NCBI GenBank assembly: GCA_010645155.1
Contig: JAAGOF010000109.1
Location: forward strand, 1,238,006-1,302,005
Length of the DNA: 64,000 nt
Reading direction: 5' to 3'
Origin: Tigriopus japonicus
Taxonomy: Eukaryota > Arthropoda > Copepoda > Harpacticoida > Harpacticidae
Part shown: one piece after another, positions 1-10,993 of the stretch
How the letters are laid out: each line of letters starts with the position of its first letter
Position numbering within the stretch: the first letter of the stretch is position 1
The notes under the pieces: model-generated
Databases searched by the model: none
Told to the model about the DNA's origin: nothing
What the model saw: the letters and a program-made list of their open reading frames with translations, nothing else
Translations under genes and position numbers: made by a program

Positions 1-758
1 CAACCCTGGCCTTCACTGTACATATGCATGTAGATATTGAATAAACAGTCAGTAAGCTTCCAACGGTTAGGTTAGGTTAGGTAAGCTTCCACACGAATAA
101 GGTCAAAAAAGTGTTCCTTAGGGAAAAACTGGGCAAATGTGGCGTTTCATCATTTCAATTATATTTTTGCCATTTTACGGTAGTAACTTTCACGAGATAG
201 GTTCTGCATTTTAATACTTTGAAAAACCATATTTTGAGGGGTGACTGACTGATTTCTTTTCCATCTAACACTAATGTTAAATTTCAATGCTCATATCAGA
301 TGTTTATTTTATCACCTGCATTACCTAATTCAATCTAGAAATTAGCAAAATCATCAGCAGTTTTTAAGGGAATATTTTGTTATTGAAAGAAAGTAGATTA
401 ATTTCAAAAATTTATCAGTTTTTTATTAGAGCATAGCACTTTGAGTAAAAGAAACTGAAGTGATTGTCATGGATTAAAAACGTTGTGAAAACGATTTCAA
501 AGATTAGGTGATGGAGAGGTTTAAAATCTTTCCCTGTAACTAAATGTGAGCGTTAGGAAAAAGCCCTTTTTATGCGACTGTCTTCGACATGCAAAAATCT
601 GAAATTTTATCATTAAAAATCACATTTAGTTCGTTAATTGCGAACATGCCGGAAGACCAGTCGTAATACCTAGATCATTGCGGAGACAGCTACCAAATTG
701 GACGTGTAAGTTCCAAGAAGAGTACGATCCTTGTAGTAAAATACGTTCTTGTAAGATC

Positions 759-967
759 CAAGAAGCACTGGAATCATCGAGTGGGAAACAAGCAATAAGA
801 TTTGCTACAACTTTTCACCCCAGCATTCGATTGACCTGAAAATTAGAATACATCGTCTCCTCAATGCAAGCAAGGTCTCATTTGTAGAAGAACGTAATTG
901 ATTTGTTTCAACTGGAAATCATAATTATCATTGATAGCTTCCCACTCCATGATTCCCGTGCTTCTTG
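759..967. mobile_element. MITE family A, internally deleted copy
   Basis: The ends read CAAGAAGCAC and GTGCTTCTTG, an exact 10-bp terminal inverted repeat. The right half matches the right half of the intact copy at 13954-14408, including the shared block GAAGAACGTAATTGA and the palindromic ACTGGAAATCAT segment. Only about 45 bp of the left arm remains, so the copy has lost most of its left half. Flanks (gtaagatc and aagagacc) are only weakly alike, so no clean target duplication is visible. A second fragment of the end, with a TTCCAAGAAG repeat, lies just upstream at 706-720. Confidence 0.65.
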
Positions 968-993
968 AAGAGACCTTTCACACGAAAAAAACA

Positions 994-1098
994 GAGGCTA
1001 GTTTTTTTAGACGCAAAGATCGATCTCAAGATCGGACTTACGTATAGTACTAAAGTACGATATAAGAGATCCATCTTTTGCGTCTAAAAACTAGCCTC
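994..1098. mobile_element. Short foldback element (105 bp)
   Basis: A stretch beginning GAGGCTAGTTTTTTTAGACG at 994 is repeated in inverted orientation ending CTAGCCTC at 1098. The arms are about 26 bp with one or two length differences in the T run. The loop is about 50 bp. The shape is that of a small MITE or a solo palindromic element. No transposase and no clear target duplication are present. Confidence 0.6.
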
Positions 1099-2069
1099 AG
1101 GTGTCAAATGAAACCCAGCAACTCCTTACAATGGAAAATGGATATTTTGGGGTATCAAAGAGAATGAGGAGTAAACAGCTTTTGAGAGAACTTTTTGATT
1201 TTTCTTTCTAAATCTTTTTGATTGACTTTTTTTCTTCCTTGTCAAACGATGATGTTGTTTCAAGTTGATTCAGAAAAAAATCAATCCAATCATTTTTTAA
1301 GGATCCTCAAGTGGCCAAACAATTATTTACGTACAAGAGGGCATTTCAAATTCAAATATCGTCCTGATTTTGTTTTTGAGGACCGATTTGATATGTTTAA
1401 CTGACTTGACATTGAAATACAGGGTATCTCATTAAAATTGAGACCTAAAGTTTCCTGCCTTTTGTGCGCTATTTCTTTTGTTATACCTTTTTGTGTTGAA
1501 CCAATATGTTTTAAGCATTCTTTTGTTAAAATATTTTGTTTGCAACAAGGTTTTATAAAACAGTTCATAAATGATGAAAATGGCCTCTGAACATCCCTAC
1601 TCTCCCAACAAGATGGGTCTCCCTCTCATAATCCACGACTTGTCCAAAGTTAATAATGTGAAGAGTTTTTTTTCTCATTTCTGGGGAAAGGAGGAATTTC
1701 CATATTCATCTCCGGGCCTCACTTTATGACTTTATTCATTTTATCAGCTCACGGGCTGAACTTTTCCATTTCACCCGCAACAACACTTTTAGTTGAATGA
1801 ATAATTAACATATTGCGCCATTTAAACAGTTCACCCTGTACATTAGTTGTAGTTCAAATATTTTCACCATAATCCAAAATCAAGCTCCAAAATTGTTTTC
1901 GTGTGAAGGATGATGGCAAAGCAAAGGCGTTATCAGGAATGCGTGTGTGCATTGCTGATTATCTAATTCAATTTACATCAGTTAAACTTACGCAAGACTC
2001 CTCTTATTCTTAAACCAAAGATTAGGGAGTGAGGCCGGTCATTGTAGTGTTGCAATTCAACTGGTCAAC

Positions 2070-2961
2070 ATGCATACAACGATCTTTCTGTTAGCCTTGG
2101 CCTTGTCAGGTGCAACAGCCTTTATCACCAAGAGCGTTTGTCCTGATGTGACCACAAAGCCAGACTTTGATGCTAGTCAAGTAAGTATTAACTTATTCTC
2201 TTAAATGGAACGAATCCTATATAATTCACAACTTTTGGGTCGTAGTATGTTGGGCGATGGTATCAGCAATCTGAATTGGGCAATCATCGCCCTGGCATCG
2301 AGAAATGTGTCCATACTGAATATCAAGCTTATCGTAAGTCTGTTCTTATGACAAATCGGAGCTAAATTTGTATTTTTTATATCTAATATAATAGATATTT
2401 AATAGATATGAAAGATATATAATAGATATCTAATATAATATATAGCTAATGGAACTTTAAGCGTTTATAATGGAGCCATTGGAGAAGACCATGAAGTGCA
2501 AGAGATCTGTGGTCTGGCATTTTGTCCAGATGAGGCTAATCCAGCTCAATGTCAGGTCCTGTTTCCCTTCAGTGAGTTTGCATCGATTGATTAACTTGTA
2601 AAGATGGATTTACGTAAAAAGTGCGCTTTTCATTTAGATCCAGTTCCGGGTACCTATTGGGTTTTGGACACCGATTACGAGAACTGGGCCTCCGTGTACT
2701 CTTGTACTGATGTTTTGGGGTTGGTGAAGGTTGAATTTGCTTGGATCTTGTCCAGGAGTCCAGTTCTGCAGCCTGATTTGGTACGATTTCTTGTTGATTT
2801 TAGAATGAAAGATATATAAATGAAGTTTGTGATTTCAGTTGGACAAGGCTTTTGAAGTGTATACATCCAAAGGCATTGACATCACTGGATTTGAGGGTAC
2901 CGTTCATGACGGAGAATGTACTTATGAGAAACCGGACCCTACTTGTGCTGATGATCTGTGA
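2070..2961 (+). CDS. Secreted lipocalin, apolipoprotein D-like
   Basis: Five exons: 2070-2180, 2246-2333, 2446-2571, 2638-2780, 2839-2961; all introns are GT-AG and phases agree, giving 196 aa. Residues 1-18 are a clean signal peptide ending in GATAF. The lipocalin signatures are present: the GRWYQ motif near residue 41 (conserved G-x-W) and TDYENWASVYSC in the fourth exon, which is the second conserved lipocalin block and closely follows apolipoprotein D. Eight or more cysteines suggest two or three disulfides. Lipocalins of this type bind small hydrophobic ligands (pigments, sterols, fatty acids) outside cells; the ligand here cannot be told from sequence. Overlapping AATAAA signals lie 44 nt after the stop. 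The gene converges on the esterase. Confidence 0.9.
2378..2445. repeat. AT-rich imperfect repeat in lipocalin intron 2
   Basis: Repeated variants of ATAGATAT and ATCTAATATA run up to the splice acceptor at 2445. Simple-sequence expansion within the intron; no further function is visible. Confidence 0.5.
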
Positions 2962-3004
2962 TTCAAAGGAGTTATGTATAGTGCAATAATTTTTGAGTTT
3001 AAGC

Positions 3005-3014
3005 AATAAATAAA
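3005..3014 (+). terminator. Poly(A) signal of the lipocalin gene
   Basis: Two overlapping AATAAA hexamers begin 44 nt after the lipocalin stop codon. Confidence 0.6.
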
Positions 3015-3162
3015 TGTTTGTAGATGAAAGAACGTGCAATGCAGACGAAGTTAAGTAGTTGTGCCCTCCCTCAAATCATTTCTATGTTACTGTTGACTAG
3101 CATCGATATCACAGCATTTTTATACAGTTATGGCAACTGGCAAGACTGTAATTTTTTGTGAA

Positions 3163-3197
3163 CGCACTCCATTCGCAAGTGGAGTGCGAGGTATCAG
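3163..3197. repeat. MITE family B end remnant with hairpin
   Basis: CGCACTCCA (3163-3171) and TGGAGTGCG (3180-3188) form a perfect 9-bp stem with an 8-nt loop. The stretch continuing into GAGGTATCA resembles the right end of the intact family B element at 10778-10993, where GCACTC, TTGGAGTGAGG and GTATCA occur in the same order. Confidence 0.45.
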
Positions 3198-3573
3198 TAG
3201 AGTGAGCAGTTAATTCATATTTAGAGGAGATGTTAATTGCGCTTGTTCAAATTTAACTTGCCGTCGTTCGTAAATTTGTTGCATAACAGTAAATGTTCAC
3301 TGTAGTATGTCTGTAGATGGACAAACAACAATAATCAATCAATTAATTAATTAATTGTTAGTTTGTCAAAAGAGGTCAAGGTTTGGGCTGTTCGTCGAAA
3401 ATAGTAGCCCAATACAGATCTTAACGCATTTCTTTGCCACAAAGAGAAATCGGTACTTTCGAAATCATTTTTAAAAAAAAGGAGTGGCATTTGGGTGTTG
3501 GGATTAAAGCCTTCCAGCTTTCCTTTCTTCATTCAATATTATCTTGGACATTTTATCTCTTTTTTGAAATGTC

Positions 3574-3579
3574 TTTATT
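3574..3579 (-). terminator. Poly(A) signal, likely esterase
   Basis: Minus-strand AATAAA about 360 nt past the esterase stop codon. It is the first canonical hexamer I noticed downstream. Confidence 0.4.
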
Positions 3580-3936
3580 GCTCATTTTCACTTTACTAAT
3601 AAATATTACCATTCTCTATATCTCTATTCAGTATGTAGGAATGAGGCAAAGTATTTCAAAATGTTTTTATATACCGGTTGCAAGGGAACATTGCATAGCA
3701 ATGCAGCCATAAGTATTCTTTTAGCTGAAAATGATATTTGATCTAAAATTGAGTTAGAATTGGCAAATCTAGACCACCCTAGAACTTATAGCCATTCTTG
3801 GCTCAAGGAGCCCTGACATCCGCTTGATTTTGGCATCTGGCTCAGAAAAGATGGATCCAATTAATTATGAGCTTTAAATTAATGGGACTTATTATTCATA
3901 GTTCGCCTAGCGAGAACAGATCCCGGATCAAAATTT

Positions 3937-6626
3937 TCACAAATCTTCATTTTTTGTCATGCGAGAGAGATCCTCTTTTTCAGCCCGATATAGGGAGACA
4001 TCTGACCAAGTTTTCGATGAGTAAAGATGAAGTCTCTGTGGTATATTCAAAGTGACTCTTTTCCATTCTTCCATCTCGAATTGAAAAGCATCAGCACTCT
4101 GAACAATAAGGTCTCCATCGGTGATATTCACGTATTCTTTTGAGACATTATTGAATCTGTGGATAGTAGAAAATTAGACGCATGCATACTTAGATTTACA
4201 CCATTTTCCTCCTACTTTGGCCACTCGATTATTGAAGGAAGCACTCCAATGTTTGGGTTGCCAGTTTCGACAAAATTAGTCCAAAGATTGATGAGCAATT
4301 GTGATGTTTTGTGGTCCGATCTCTTTAGCCGAGATTCGAATGGAATGGAATGACCACGGAATTGTAGGAACACTTCGTCTGAGTGAGAGGCCCCTTTGTT
4401 TAAGTTGCTCCAATGATAGCCGAAAAATTGACCTATAAACTGAAATCCGGAACAAATGTGAAAAAATTTCATGAAAGAAGACTACAGTATTTCTTTTAAA
4501 GGAAAGTTGTACCTTGAAGATCATTTCCCAAATAGAAAGGCCAATTAAGTCAGTCAGACTAAAAGAGCCTCGATGTGAGTAGATATATGAGTAGATGGGC
4601 TCGTTATTATTATGTTCGGCCATGGTGAGTACCCCAATAAATCCAGGAAGACCGTACATAAGAGTAAAGTAGCTTGTCAAGTCGTCAATCTCCCCAAAGT
4701 TGTCGGGAAACCTCTCCATGAGACTGTTTTTAAAGTAATGGTCTGCCACCTTGCGATCATGATCATTCATTTCATCGGGTTCCCTGAAACGGATTTTGAG
4801 GCGCCAAATTTCAAAATTGCTAATACACTAATAGCCACCCTGAATAGTTTCAGGAAACGGAAACGCTCCGTCCTTTACTTGACGGTCAAGCTGTACCAGT
4901 TATTTCAAGAAGTGTGAAATCATTCCTCTTATTTTAAACCATTTTGAGCAATGGCTTATGTGGAATTGATAACAAGTTAAGAAAACTTAAACATCCGACC
5001 AAAACATTAAAAATTCAAAGAAAAAAAAAATATGACAGAATGGTCGTAAATTACAGTCTGGAGTTCAGGGGAGAATATGCAAAATTTGAATTCTTTCTCT
5101 AGACATGAATATCTTCCACCTTTTTTTAACATTAAGCTCTCTTACCTTTGAAACATAAAGACACTGGCAATCTCGTGCCATCTATTTTTGGTGTCTTGAA
5201 ATAAATGATTGTTGGTGCGATATTGAGCCGAAAAAAGTAAATTATCAAACTCGTTGTATCCATAGATGGTTGGCACTTTTTGGAATTCGCCGTCCTCAAT
5301 CATTTCCAAAGGATCACGTGGAAAAAAAGGATCTGACGTTGTATTATCCAAATGAGGCTTGAATGGATTAGGCAAGACGATGTAATGTTTGAAAAGGTCC
5401 AAAGCTGTACGAGATGTCTGAATTGGGTCAACGTTTCTTAAGCACTTAAGAATTTCCGACGAACTTGCTTTTGGATCACAATCCAATGCTTGAGCCAGGG
5501 TCCTACAACGGATTTCATGTTGCTCATTTGAACACATATCGCACATTTTTTTTAAATACCAACCTTGTGTAGTATGATGGATGCTTGTCGGATTTAGGAT
5601 AGGGAACTGTGGCAATACCACTTTGAATAATAGCTTTTTGAAACAAGCCATTTGCTTGCGGAGAGACAATTTGAAAGAATGCTAATATCCCACCTGCGCT
5701 TTGTCCCATAATTGTCACCTTTAACATAAGAACTTTGTATTTAGTAGTGCTCTAGTACTCAACAATGGGGCCACAAAAGGAAATTATGTTAATGTGTAAC
5801 GGGATACTTTACAGTTTATTTTCGTGGGACCCTTCTTACAATTTACAACCTACTTGTTTTGAATCTCCCCCAAATGCCTCAATGTTGTCTTGAACCCATT
5901 CCAGGGCCAACTTAACGTCCCAAAGTCCCAGATTTCCAGGAAGAACATCATCCCCCATGCCCAGAAAACCCAGAGCGCCTAACCGGTAATTCAGGGTGAC
6001 CAGTACCTAAGAATCAAACAGAATTAAAACCTCCCTCCCTCTCAACTCTTAAGCTAACTTGAACATGCTGAACTCACTATATCCCGTTCCATGAAATAAT
6101 CTGGACCATAAATGTTGGCAGACCCTGATCCCGAAACAAAGCCTCCTCCATGAATCCACACCAAGACTGCTTTTGAAGTGACTACGTCCTTAGTGTAGAC
6201 ATTTAAATGGAGACAATCTTCCTGACCGGTCCATCCTCCCCAGAGTGAGAAAACATCAGGCTGTGGATGATTGCGGTGATCAGGTATTGGGCTTGGGTAG
6301 TTTTTATTAGCATAATCCATGTACCTGGAGGCATTCAACGAATGACTCAGCCTCGAAAACCCCGTTCACAAAATCTGGTTGAGCCGGGTTAGGTTTTGAA
6401 AATCGTTCTGCTTGGCCATAACGAATTCCCAGGAACCCATGAACTCTTTGTTGGGTATCAAATGACCTGCAAGAGTCTCTTAAGATGATTTGGTTGCTGA
6501 CATAAAACCTTGTTAGAAGGTCTACCAAAAGGCTTGTGAGGATTCTTTGAAAGTTCCACTTGAGGTCTTGACCTCCAGCGCATCTGTCATGCCCAAAGTC
6601 AACCAGAAAACAATGATTTGCCTCAT
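3937..6626 (-). CDS. Carboxylesterase, secreted (type-B esterase)
   Basis: Nine exons (minus): 6626-6526, 6466-6325, 6260-6078, 6006-5854, 5718-5564, 5502-5146, 4783-4513, 4439-4216, 4156-3937; phases agree throughout, giving 601 aa, normal for the family. A signal peptide covers about residues 1-17. The fold is an alpha/beta hydrolase: the family block [13 protein letters not shown], oxyanion loop HGGGF, nucleophile elbow GQSAGG (Ser about 200) and KGASHSDE carrying the catalytic His (about 473). At the acid position the usual G-x-N-x-x-E-G reads GYNEFDN, so Asp stands where Glu is expected (about 331). The family hydrolyses carboxyl esters, including xenobiotics and juvenoid-like compounds; the substrate here is unknown. 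Introns of 59-64 bp (two of them near the N terminus) are needed to keep the frame. It lies 107 bp behind CPSF2 on the same strand. Confidence 0.9.
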
Positions 6627-6644
6627 GATTGATATTTTTCCATT

Positions 6645-6660
6645 TCTGGAAGAAAGACGA
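6645..6660 (-). promoter_or_regulatory. Strong 3' splice site before the esterase start
   Basis: On the minus strand TCTTTCTTCCAG precedes position 6645, only 19 nt before the esterase ATG. No suitable donor lies in the 107 bp separating it from the CPSF2 stop, so the partner must be either a spliced leader or a donor inside or beyond CPSF2. A six-codon upstream ORF (6643-6623) overlaps the esterase ATG. Confidence 0.55.
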
Positions 6661-6733
6661 TTTTACCAATCATTGATTTTTTTGAGTTTTAGAGTTACAA
6701 GACATTTTTTTTCTTTCATTATTATATTTATCT

Positions 6734-9700
6734 TCAGACAATGGCATACTGATCGTACAAGAGTTCTCGAACGCGATAATACTCGTCACAAAGCGTGCCT
6801 TCAATGGTGACACGCCCACTGTCATGTCTTCTCAAGGCCACATTGCCATTACCACAGAAAAGTACGCCTCCGGCGAATTCCGATGAGATTCCACTCTTGG
6901 TCAACACAATCTTGAAATCTGATAACTTCAACTCATTAACAAACACACTTGGATGTCCCGAGATCTCGCCTTCACTCAGAGGCACTAAAGTAGGGATTGC
7001 CGTTTTCTTTTTGAATTCTTCCGTGTCCTCCGATTGAACATCGGCAATCTCCTCTTGATTAAACGAGATCTTGCCATCAACCCAAGCCAAAAGGCCATCT
7101 TTGCCTTTACTGAAGGACAGAAGACTGACCAATGATTCAGGTAAACGGACTTGATAGATGTAGGATTCGGTGGTGGCGTCCACCGTTTCGCCATTTTTAG
7201 GGGTGTAGATATTGATCTTTTGTTGGGTTTGACCGGAACTTTCTTGGGCTTTGGCCCATAGTTGACGGCATTGGTTGGCTAAAGCGATGCATTGATCCTC
7301 ACGTCCACGAACTAAGATCAATCGTCGAGGTTTGACTTGTTGAAGTACTTTGACGATGGATTCGCCATCGGAACGACCTTCGAAGTCGATGAAATGGATT
7401 TGGGCCTTGAGTTGAACGCGTTGGACGCTGGAAACGCACTTGGTTGGGATTTCCACAATGTCTTTGGTGTCTTCATATTCGAGCGAGTTGGAGCGGCCAT
7501 TTGTGGCCAGATTTTTGGCAGGGTCAGACTCTATGACCGTGTCCATCCAATCTTCTGGGCGGATGATCTCCCCATAATCGTCCCATTTGACCTGAAGAAT
7601 TCGTACAGAACATCATTTGTCTTTTGACCATTTTCATATAATTCTTAAAAACCCGCCACAAGATAGCGGCAAAACGAATTTGATCAGATTTAAGCTTTGT
7701 ATTTTTTTTAGAAATTGAGCACTGTTTTCAAATCTCTTTGGCATATATTGAGACTGCTAGACGTAAAGTGCAATCAGGTTGTGTTTAAAACCCCCCAAAC
7801 ATTGCTGGGTGATGAATGAAGGTCAGAGATTAAGTAAGATGTCGCTGATTTTCATTTCATCTCACTGGCTCAATTTCAGGATTCATATCAGTGCACTAAT
7901 TCATTTTCAGAATTCATTAAAAACTCAGTCCTTCAATAAAAAGATCCTTACAATCTTCGGAAAGGAGTTCAGTCAAAAATGCTACTTCACCTTATTTCTT
8001 TCCATATGAACCTTTCCATACGAAATATTGAAATATGAAGTATAAAATGAAAGTTAAAATAACAACCTATTTCTTACCTTTTCCTCCGTAAGCGGAAACA
8101 TCATGTGTTTGGCCTTGACCGTCTTGAAAAATGTAGTACCGGGATTATTCTCCTTGGCCGCCTCCACCTTCATTATGATGTCGTGTTTCACAGGTCCTCC
8201 CGTGTCCATCTCCTCGTCAGAAGACTCGTCATCGATCATCAATTCGCTATTCTGCTTCTTGGCCTTGGTCGCCGCTTTCTCCCGTTCAACCCGTTTATGT
8301 TCTTCCAATTCCGCGCCCGCCAATTTGACCCTCTTCTTGATCTCCAAATTGATCGTCCGATTGGTGCCATTCGCCACCAGATCATGAGCCAAAGTACCCT
8401 CACCCGTGCGCGATGTGATGATGATATTGTTCTGCGGTTTGCCACACCAACTCAGGAACAAATCCCGAGAAAAGCCGCATTCAAGGTCGGGCATACTGGC
8501 CAAGACCACTTTGGGTGAAGGCACTTTATTCACCTCTGCTATGGAATGACACAATTTCAAGTGCTTGAACTGGAACGGATTGTTCCGTCGGCCTTCAAAA
8601 TTCCGCATGAGCTTATCACTCATCCACTCAATCTGCGATTTGGCGAACTCGATCACATTAAAGCTCATGTTATTGAGTAGAGCCAAGGAGTAGGCAATGA
8701 GGCCCGAGTCCTGGATCTGCCAGAGATGATCGATCATATGGGCCAATTCCAAGACTCGACCGGCCGTGTCCACACACACTAAGACATTGCCCTTGTTGCG
8801 AAGGGTTTGCAAGATGCTTGTCATGAGTTTTTCATCGCGATCTCGACGACGCACTTGCTTGTAGGAGGCATTATAGGCATCCGTGATGAGTAATGAGGGT
8901 CTTTGGATCTTCTCAATCTCGCTGCCGTTCAAATGTTGCTCCTTCTTGTGATTGAAGTCCACGGCGTAGATGATATCTTCCTCGCCTTCTTTGACAATCT
9001 TCCACAGACTGCCACCAATCATATGACCGGCAGGCATAGGTGTGATGGCAATTCCTTCGCCTTTACCTAAAAGTGAAACGAAAATTCAAGTCATTTCTTA
9101 GAACTGTTCTTGGGCCGTTTTTCACGGAATAAGTTTTTTTGCATTTCTAAAACATTTTTTGTCCTTTTTTTTTGAAGAGATTTTACAAAAGGAAAAATGC
9201 CTGCACATTTAGGAGATTATCCAAAATATATAAAAACCCGCGCATTTTTTGGAGATTTTTCAGAAGGAAAAAAACAACATTTTCAGCGCCCTTTTAAAGA
9301 CGTAGATCCAAACTGGAAAAAAGGCATACTACAGATATTTTAGATGCTTAATTAAAAAACAATAGGGTCTAAATATTGTTTTTCATGCCTTTATCGTCAT
9401 TTTTGAACATTTTTTCTTCGATGTTCTAATTAAAGCTTCATATGCGATTGAAAAAAAGTTTTCTACGTGGATTTTCATGCATCTAAGAACGAACCATGAT
9501 TGACTATGATATATCTCTTTTACGTCTTATACCTCTTAAGTGAACGGTTTGGTTGTATTTGAGCTGCGTGATCATTTCAAATGTCTTGTCCACTTCATCC
9601 AAGGAAAACAATTGGAAGTCTTCCATATTGAATCGGGCCTGATACAAGTCATACATAAACATTTGCCCCATCTTATAGATGGGCACGGTAGCGTAAATGG

Positions 9701-10577
9701 GACAACTCAGACCCAATTGGGACACGGCATAAGGCAAACCACCCAAATGGCTCATATCCGGATAAGACAACAACACGGCATCAATCTGCACAGAAAAACA
9801 AATATCGGACATTGAGAAGATGAACGTCTACGTGGATCAAGGAACACTGAATGTCCTGGAGTGGGAGGCTAGCAATGAGATCGATGCTTTCTAGTAGATC
9901 AAACCTATGGCGTTCTTCTGTCATTGGGTTAAGTGGACTAGATATTTCAATTTTTAGCTCAACCCATTGTCGATGTGATTAGTAATGTCTTCTCAAATAT
10001 ATGGAGTGACGAGAGCATAGAATGGATAAGCTCGCCCTTTTGCGGTAAAACTGATTAGAGGAGGGCTACCTCATTCATTCTGTGAAGAATAATGTAGTGA
10101 GCTTTAAGAGAGCATAACTTTTAACTCAGACCTTCGATTAAGTGAAATGTTAAAATACAATGTCTACCAAAGCAAACAAGGTCTCGTTGACAGAAGAATT
10201 TAATTGATTAAATTAGGGGTCGGCCACCGCTTTTCAGTCAAGGTCCACCAAAATTAACATTGTGCGTTTAGGGGCCTTTCAAACAGATCCTGACATGGGC
10301 TATATATGATATCCGGATGTCGGCCTCTGGATCTGTTCATTCTCATGGCTAGTCCTGCTCCATTCCAAATATTCAGTTGGGATGGTGGCTTTATAACCTT
10401 GTGAACGACGGCTTTGAGCTCGTGCATGAAGGCCATGTCGAATTGGGCGTTCCATCCGCAATCGCACAGAAACGTGAACTGATCCAGTTCCAATAGGTAA
10501 GCGTGGGGCGGGCTGAGGGCCGAGTGGGTGGGCATCATGCCGCCCGATAAAGGACGGAACTTGATGATCGAGGTCAT
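6734..10577 (-). CDS. CPSF2: Cleavage and polyadenylation specificity factor subunit 2 (CPSF100)
   Basis: Four exons (minus): 10577-10398, 9785-9533, 9066-8078, 7591-6734, giving 759 aa (human about 782). The protein begins MTSIIK as in other animals and ends LLYDQYAIV, very close to the vertebrate C terminus. The metallo-beta-lactamase domain is N-terminal ([22 protein letters not shown]), followed by the beta-CASP region ([38 protein letters not shown]) and an acidic linker. As in CPSF100 generally, the zinc-binding motif is degenerate, so the protein is the non-catalytic partner of CPSF73 in the nuclear pre-mRNA and histone-mRNA 3'-end machinery. Intron 1 carries a truncated MITE-A. A splice-acceptor-like site lies 38 nt upstream of the ATG. 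Confidence 0.95.
9838..10217. mobile_element. MITE family A, copy truncated at right end, in CPSF2 intron 1
   Basis: The left end starts CAAGGAACACTGAATGTCC, near the family end, and shares GGAGTGGGAGGCTAG with the intact copy. The middle shares GAGAGCATAGAATG and AGAGCATAACTTTT. Homology stops around 10217 inside what would be the right arm, so the terminal repeat is missing. The right boundary is approximate. Confidence 0.6.
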
Positions 10578-10777
10578 CGCGTTCCTCGTCCGCCGTCTTT
10601 TGGGCCAGATCCAAACTGAATGATGAGCACAACAACAACAACAACAAATCCCACGGCGGGATTGTGGTAATCTAGAGTTGCCATACTTTTTCGGAACGGA
10701 AAATGCCATTGCAGTCGGAAAATGTTGCCACAAAAGAGGACAAAGAGCATATTTGTGTGGATGACTATCAAACTGGC

Positions 10778-10993
10778 TGATACACCTCACTCCAAGTGCT
10801 AATTGGAGTGTTTCCCCCTAGTCACTGCCATATATAAGTCTGTGATAGTCAATAAATGCATTCTGGGGGGCTTCAACCCTCCAAACCACATTTCACGATG
10901 TTTCGATGGCGACGAGGATGGGATATCACAGACTTATCTATGGAAGTGAATAGGGGGACGCACTCAAATTAGCACTTGGAGTGAGGTGTATCA
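10778..10993. mobile_element. MITE family B, intact, with target duplication
   Basis: The first and last ~70 bp are inverted repeats of each other with only a few mismatches, beginning TGATACACCTCACTCCAAGT and ending in its complement. The element is flanked on both sides by CTGGC (10773-10777 and 10994-10998), a 5-bp target-site duplication. The 75-bp centre has no reading frame. It sits about 200 bp upstream of the CPSF2 start codon. Confidence 0.8.

Larger units (their letters stand above)
1..2069. other. Intergenic, no gene seen
   Basis: No reading frame here looks like a gene. An AATAAA at 40-45 could end a plus-strand gene lying left of the window. The stretch holds a TTAGG triplet (about 65-82), a deleted copy of MITE family A (759-967) and a short foldback element (994-1098). 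The rest is AT-rich and featureless. Confidence 0.6.
2962..3936. other. Convergent 3' region between lipocalin and esterase
   Basis: No gene is seen. It contains the lipocalin poly(A) signals, a likely MITE-B remnant with a perfect 9-bp hairpin (3163-3197), an (AATT)n run at about 3336-3357 and, on the minus strand, an AATAAA at 3574-3579 that would serve the esterase. Confidence 0.6.

Noticed and set aside
6261..6324. Reading straight through the esterase segment encoding the [10 protein letters not shown] stretch
   Set aside because: It is out of frame with the preceding exon. Treating 64 bp as an intron restores the family sequence ECLQ-PDVF.
8105..8518. 137-codon plus-strand frame
   Set aside because: A shadow of the conserved CPSF2 coding exon.
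10578..10790. In-frame N-terminal extension of CPSF2 by about 70 codons
   Set aside because: The conserved CPSF2 N terminus is MTSIIK at 10577. The extension starts inside the MITE-B, includes a run of cysteines from the (AAC)n repeat, and crosses an acceptor-like site.
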